9,721 nucleotides of DNA, from assembly GCA_964506075.1 (NCBI GenBank), contig CAZDKO010000038.1, positions 1 to 9,721 of the forward strand, written 5' to 3'. The notes under the pieces were generated by a model. The model did no database searches, was not told the origin of the DNA, and saw only the letters and a list, made by a program, of their open reading frames with translations. Positions 6,664 to 9,721 of this stretch are shown one piece after another. The position numbers were made by a program, and so were the translations under genes. How positions within the stretch are numbered: position 1 is the first letter of the stretch; every line of letters begins with the position of its first letter. The DNA comes from CAZDKO01 sp964506075 [NCBI: uncultured bacterium]. GTDB taxonomy: Bacteria > CAZDME01 > JAYEMH01.

Positions 6664-7415
6664 TTGTTTTCGGTCCGGTGCATTCCCGCCGGTTAGGCCG
6701 ATCCCTGGGCATTAATATCATCCCCGCCAAGACCTGCTCTCTGGATTGCGTGTACTGTCAAATCGGGAAGACACGGCAAACCGGCATAAAAAGGCGACCG
6801 TATGTTTCTCCCCGGGAAGTGATGAAAGAATTAAAAAAATTTTTAGACAGAGGGGTTTCGGTGGATTATATAACTTTATCGGGTGCGGGAGAACCAACGC
6901 TTAACTCACAATTAGGAAACATTATCAGAAAAATTAAAGAAGAAACGAAAACGCCGGTGGCCGTCATTACCAATGCGACTCTTTTGAATCAAGCTAAGGT
7001 GCGGCGAGAGCTGCTGGCGGCAGATTTGGTTTTGCCTTCGCTGGACGCCGTCAGACAGAAAACTTTTGAAAAAGTTAACCGTCCGCACCGAAAGATTAAA
7101 GTCAACAAAATTATTGAAGGGCTAAAAGTCTTTCGCCGGCAATTTAAGGGGGCTATCTGGCTGGAAATAATGTTAGTGAAAAACACTAACGAGTCCCGGG
7201 AAGATTTAGCCGCCTTAAAGGACGTTATTTCTTCTCTTAAACCGGACCGGCTTCAATTAAATACCGTGGTCCGCAAGCCCGCATATAGAAATGCCCGGCC
7301 GTTAAGAGAGGCCGAACTTCAAAAGATACAAAAATTTTTCGGCCGGCCGTGCGAGATTATTACCGGGAAAAAAGACCGCAGGGCCGCTATATTACAGAAA
7401 TTACGGCGGGGCTAA
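6660..7415 (+). CDS. Radical SAM protein, TYW1-like family (COG0731)
   Basis: The protein has about 251 residues. Its N-terminus FGPVHSRRLGRSLGINIIP (4-22) and the cysteine motif CSLDCVYC (Cys26, Cys30, Cys33) identify a bacterial member of the COG0731 family. That family is named for archaeal and eukaryotic TYW1, which makes the tricyclic base of wyosine in tRNA-Phe. SGAGEPTL (74-81) is the SAM-binding glycine motif. Bacteria generally lack wyosine, so the substrate is unknown; no auxiliary cysteine cluster is obvious. I chose the ATG at 6660 because it overlaps the def stop as ATGA, like the previous junction. An in-frame ATG at 6630 would add ten basic residues. Fold and cofactor are firm; the function is not assigned. 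Confidence 0.9.
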   Translation: MIVFGPVHSRRLGRSLGINIIPAKTCSLDCVYCQIGKTRQTGIKRRPYVSPREVMKELKKFLDRGVSVDYITLSGAGEPTLNSQLGNIIRKIKEETKTPVAVITNATLLNQAKVRRELLAADLVLPSLDAVRQKTFEKVNRPHRKIKVNKIIEGLKVFRRQFKGAIWLEIMLVKNTNESREDLAALKDVISSLKPDRLQLNTVVRKPAYRNARPLREAELQKIQKFFGRPCEIITGKKDRRAAILQKLRRG

Positions 7416-7427
7416 GAAAACGTCAGT

Positions 7428-9721
7428 TTGTCGGGGGGTAATATCCTTTTAATTATCGCTTTTATTCTAACCGGTTTTACCGCCACCATAACCCAGGCTT
7501 TGTTAATCCGCGAATTAGTCATTGTTTTCTCTGGCAATGAATTATCTCTGGGGATTATTTTTGCTAACTGGCTTTTCTGGGTTGCCCTCGGTAGTTTTTC
7601 TCTGGGGAAATTGGTTACCCGGTTTAAAAATAAGACAATAAAGCTTTATATAAATTTCCAGATACTCCTTTCGCTGTTTTTATTACCCACCTTTCTGGGG
7701 ATTAAAATCATCAGGGTTTTGTGGGATATTCATCCCGGAGAATTAATCGGTTTATTCCCTTTTTTCGTCTCCACCTTTATTTTTTTAGCGCCGGCCGGTA
7801 TGATTCTTGGCATCCAGTTTGCCCTGGCCTGCCGTATCTATGCCCGGAGAAACATACAGGAGGAAAATCAAAAAGCGGTTTCTCTGGCGGGAGGGCAGGT
7901 TTATATATTAGATGCTTTCGGCAATATGCTGGGCGGGGCGATTTTCACTTATCTTTTGGTCAGCACGTTCTTCTCTTTACAAACGCTTTCCTTTTTGGTC
8001 CTTTTAAATCTGTCTCTGGCGTTAGTTTTAAGCCTTTTTTTATTAAAAAAGAAAAGAGTCCTTGTTTTTTGTCTCCTCGGGCTTTTTGTTTTTGTTTCCA
8101 CGCCTGCCCGTCTCTCTGCTCTTAACCGGTATATTGACCGGTGGCAATGGAAAGGGATGGCGGTCGTCACGACACATTTTTCTAAGTTTGCTGATTACGC
8201 CGTCCTGGCTGAAGAAGGCGGGTTCGTAATTTATGGTAACGGGCAAATGCTCTTTAGCCTTCCTCAAAAATCCTTATCCGAAGAGATAGCCCATTTGTCT
8301 TTGACCCAGGTAAAAGATCCCCGCCGGGTTCTTTTAATTGGAGGCGGGGCGGGGGAAACCCTCTCCGAGATTTTAAAATATCCGACCATAAAGGAGGTCT
8401 TTTACGTAGAGAGAGACCCGAAGCTGATAAATTTAGCTCAAAAGTATATTACTAAAGAGGATAAAAAAGCCCTAATCAATTGCCGCACCAGAATGATTTT
8501 TGGAGACGGCCGGTTATTCGTAAAAACCTATCAAGGAGATAAATTTGACGCCGTTATTTTAAATGTCGGGAACCCCTTAACGGCACAGCTTAACCGGTAT
8601 TATACCCTGGAATTTTTTAAAGAGGTGAAAAGTATTCTTAGTCTGGACGGCATATTTTTTCTGGGTATTGATTCTCATGAAAATTATTTGTCGCCGGAAA
8701 TGAGAAAATTTAACGGATGTATTTATAGCACTCTAAAAACGGTTTTCCCTTATATTGTTTTTTTTCCGGGGGGCACCTTATATTTTGCGGCTTCCCCTGG
8801 CGATAACTTTTTAAGCCGGGAGCCGGAAGAGTTGGGCCGGCGGTTAAAACAATATGGGCTTAACCCTCAATATATCAATCAATTTACCCTGCCGGACAGG
8901 TTAAACCCGGAAAGGCAGGAGTATCTTCAGAACATTCTTTCTTCAGAAGAAAAAGAAAGCCGGCGGTCTAACTTAGATTTTCATCCCATAAGTTATTACT
9001 ACAATATTCTCCTCTGGGGCAGTAAATCTTTTCCTTCGGGCTTGGCCCGGTTTTTTTGGCGGTTTTCCCGGGTAAAATTTTTCTGGTTGATTTTAGCGGT
9101 GGTTTTTATGGGCGGCGTGTTGACGGTCTGGAGAAAAAAGACAGAAAAAAATTTTATTCCTCTGGCGGTATCTATCGGGGGATTAGTCGGGATGTCGTTA
9201 GAGCTTATTTTAATTAACGGTTTTCAAATTATTTACGGGGAGCTTTATTTTATGATTGGCCTTATTGTGGCTTGTTTTATGCTGGGCCTGATTCTGGGGG
9301 CCGGTTTTGTCGTCCGGAAAATAGAGCGGTTTAACAGACCAAAAAGGAAAAAGGTTCTTTCCCGGATAGAGTTTGGTTTAGGGGCTTACGCTTTTTTTAT
9401 CGGTGCCGGCCTTTTATTTCTGGATTACTGGAGTAAAACCTCTTATTTCCTGGCGACGCAGGTTTTGTTTCCTTTTTTAACGATAATCTGCGGTTTCTGG
9501 GTAGGAATGATTTTTCCCCTGGCGAATTCTTTATATGCTGAAAAGGGGCAGTTTGCGGGAGCGACGGCGGCCAGGCTTTATGGCGCCGATTTATTGGGGG
9601 CTTGTCTGGGCGCGCTTATAACGGCGGCCTTTCTTATCCCTCTTTTCGGTTTGGTGCAAACCGCATTTTTAGTTGGATTGGTTTGTTTCCTGGGGAGTTT
9701 TTTGTTGGTGCTAATAAAAAA
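7428..9721 (+). CDS. Membrane-embedded spermidine-synthase-like protein, 3' end outside the window
   Basis: An uninterrupted reading frame of 764 codons runs from TTG 7428 off the window end. The frame's first ATG is only at 7800, inside the fourth membrane segment, so TTG, 12 bases after the previous stop, is the best start; its ribosome site is weak. The N-terminal half has about seven membrane segments (5-226). A soluble Rossmann domain (about 245-545) resembles spermidine synthase: GGGAGE (305-310), acidic Glu328 in VERDP, GDGR (359-362) and TAQLNRYYTLEFF (385-397). Roughly seven more membrane segments follow from about 551. Where aminopropyltransferases carry the catalytic DSTDP-type loop, this protein reads NVGNP (379-383), so polyamine synthesis is doubtful. 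It matches the broad family of fused transporter-like/spermidine-synthase-like proteins of unknown role. Nucleotide-cofactor binding is likely; the substrate is unknown. Confidence 0.85.
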   Translation, partial: MSGGNILLIIAFILTGFTATITQALLIRELVIVFSGNELSLGIIFANWLFWVALGSFSLGKLVTRFKNKTIKLYINFQILLSLFLLPTFLGIKIIRVLWDIHPGELIGLFPFFVSTFIFLAPAGMILGIQFALACRIYARRNIQEENQKAVSLAGGQVYILDAFGNMLGGAIFTYLLVSTFFSLQTLSFLVLLNLSLALVLSLFLLKKKRVLVFCLLGLFVFVSTPARLSALNRYIDRWQWKGMAVVTTHFSKFADYAVLAEEGGFVIYGNGQMLFSLPQKSLSEEIAHLSLTQVKDPRRVLLIGGGAGETLSEILKYPTIKEVFYVERDPKLINLAQKYITKEDKKALINCRTRMIFGDGRLFVKTYQGDKFDAVILNVGNPLTAQLNRYYTLEFFKEVKSILSLDGIFFLGIDSHENYLSPEMRKFNGCIYSTLKTVFPYIVFFPGGTLYFAASPGDNFLSREPEELGRRLKQYGLNPQYINQFTLPDRLNPERQEYLQNILSSEEKESRRSNLDFHPISYYYNILLWGSKSFPSGLARFFWRFSRVKFFWLILAVVFMGGVLTVWRKKTEKNFIPLAVSIGGLVGMSLELILINGFQIIYGELYFMIGLIVACFMLGLILGAGFVVRKIERFNRPKRKKVLSRIEFGLGAYAFFIGAGLLFLDYWSKTSYFLATQVLFPFLTIICGFWVGMIFPLANSLYAEKGQFAGATAARLYGADLLGACLGALITAAFLIPLFGLVQTAFLVGLVCFLGSFLLVLIK

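Noticed and set aside
6048-6683. A 211-codon minus-strand open frame opposite def
   Set aside because: It is antisense to def, whose three catalytic motifs are intact. The minus-strand translation has no recognisable domain and is explained by codon bias.
7721-8125. A 134-codon + strand reading frame with an ATG
   Set aside because: It lies in a different frame inside the 764-codon membrane protein, whose frame shows clear family motifs on both sides; its own translation is low-complexity and resembles nothing.

Overview
The window is a single-direction (+ strand) bacterial chromosome segment. Its layout resembles the conserved rpmH-rnpA-yidD-yidC-mnmE-parA-parB neighbourhood usually found near the replication origin. 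YidC has a large extracytoplasmic domain between its first and second membrane segments, which points to a diderm (two-membrane) bacterium. Gene content and composition (moderate GC, many TTA/AAA codons, TTG starts) would fit an uncultivated lineage such as Omnitrophota or a relative. That placement is a guess, because no rRNA or clear phylogenetic marker is present.

Layout: (1) 1-375 holds the small gene yidD between two near-identical copies of a perfect palindromic parS centromere site; the second copy directly follows an 8-bp repeat array. (2) 376-3380 holds yidC and mnmE, overlapping by one base. (3) 3381-3588 is an AT-rich intergenic region with a good sigma70-type promoter, three DnaA-box-like 9-mers spaced about one helical turn apart, and four 10-bp phased repeats running up to the parA ribosome binding site. 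(4) 3589-9721 is one tight gene train: parA, parB, lipA, def, a TYW1-like radical SAM gene and a large membrane-embedded spermidine-synthase-like gene that runs off the window. From parB onward the genes are 12 bases apart, 1 base apart or overlapping by 4.

How the parts fit: ParB should load on the two parS sites about 4 kb upstream of its own gene and act with the ParA ATPase in origin segregation. YidD and YidC serve inner-membrane protein insertion. MnmE modifies wobble uridines in tRNA. Downstream, lipoyl synthase, peptide deformylase and two less well understood proteins appear to be co-transcribed with the partition genes. The most notable points are the parS pair with its octamer array, the DnaA-box cluster with phased repeats upstream of parA, and the terminal membrane protein. 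That protein has no in-frame ATG near its start, has Asn where aminopropyltransferases have catalytic Asp, and its two membrane halves look like ancient duplicates.
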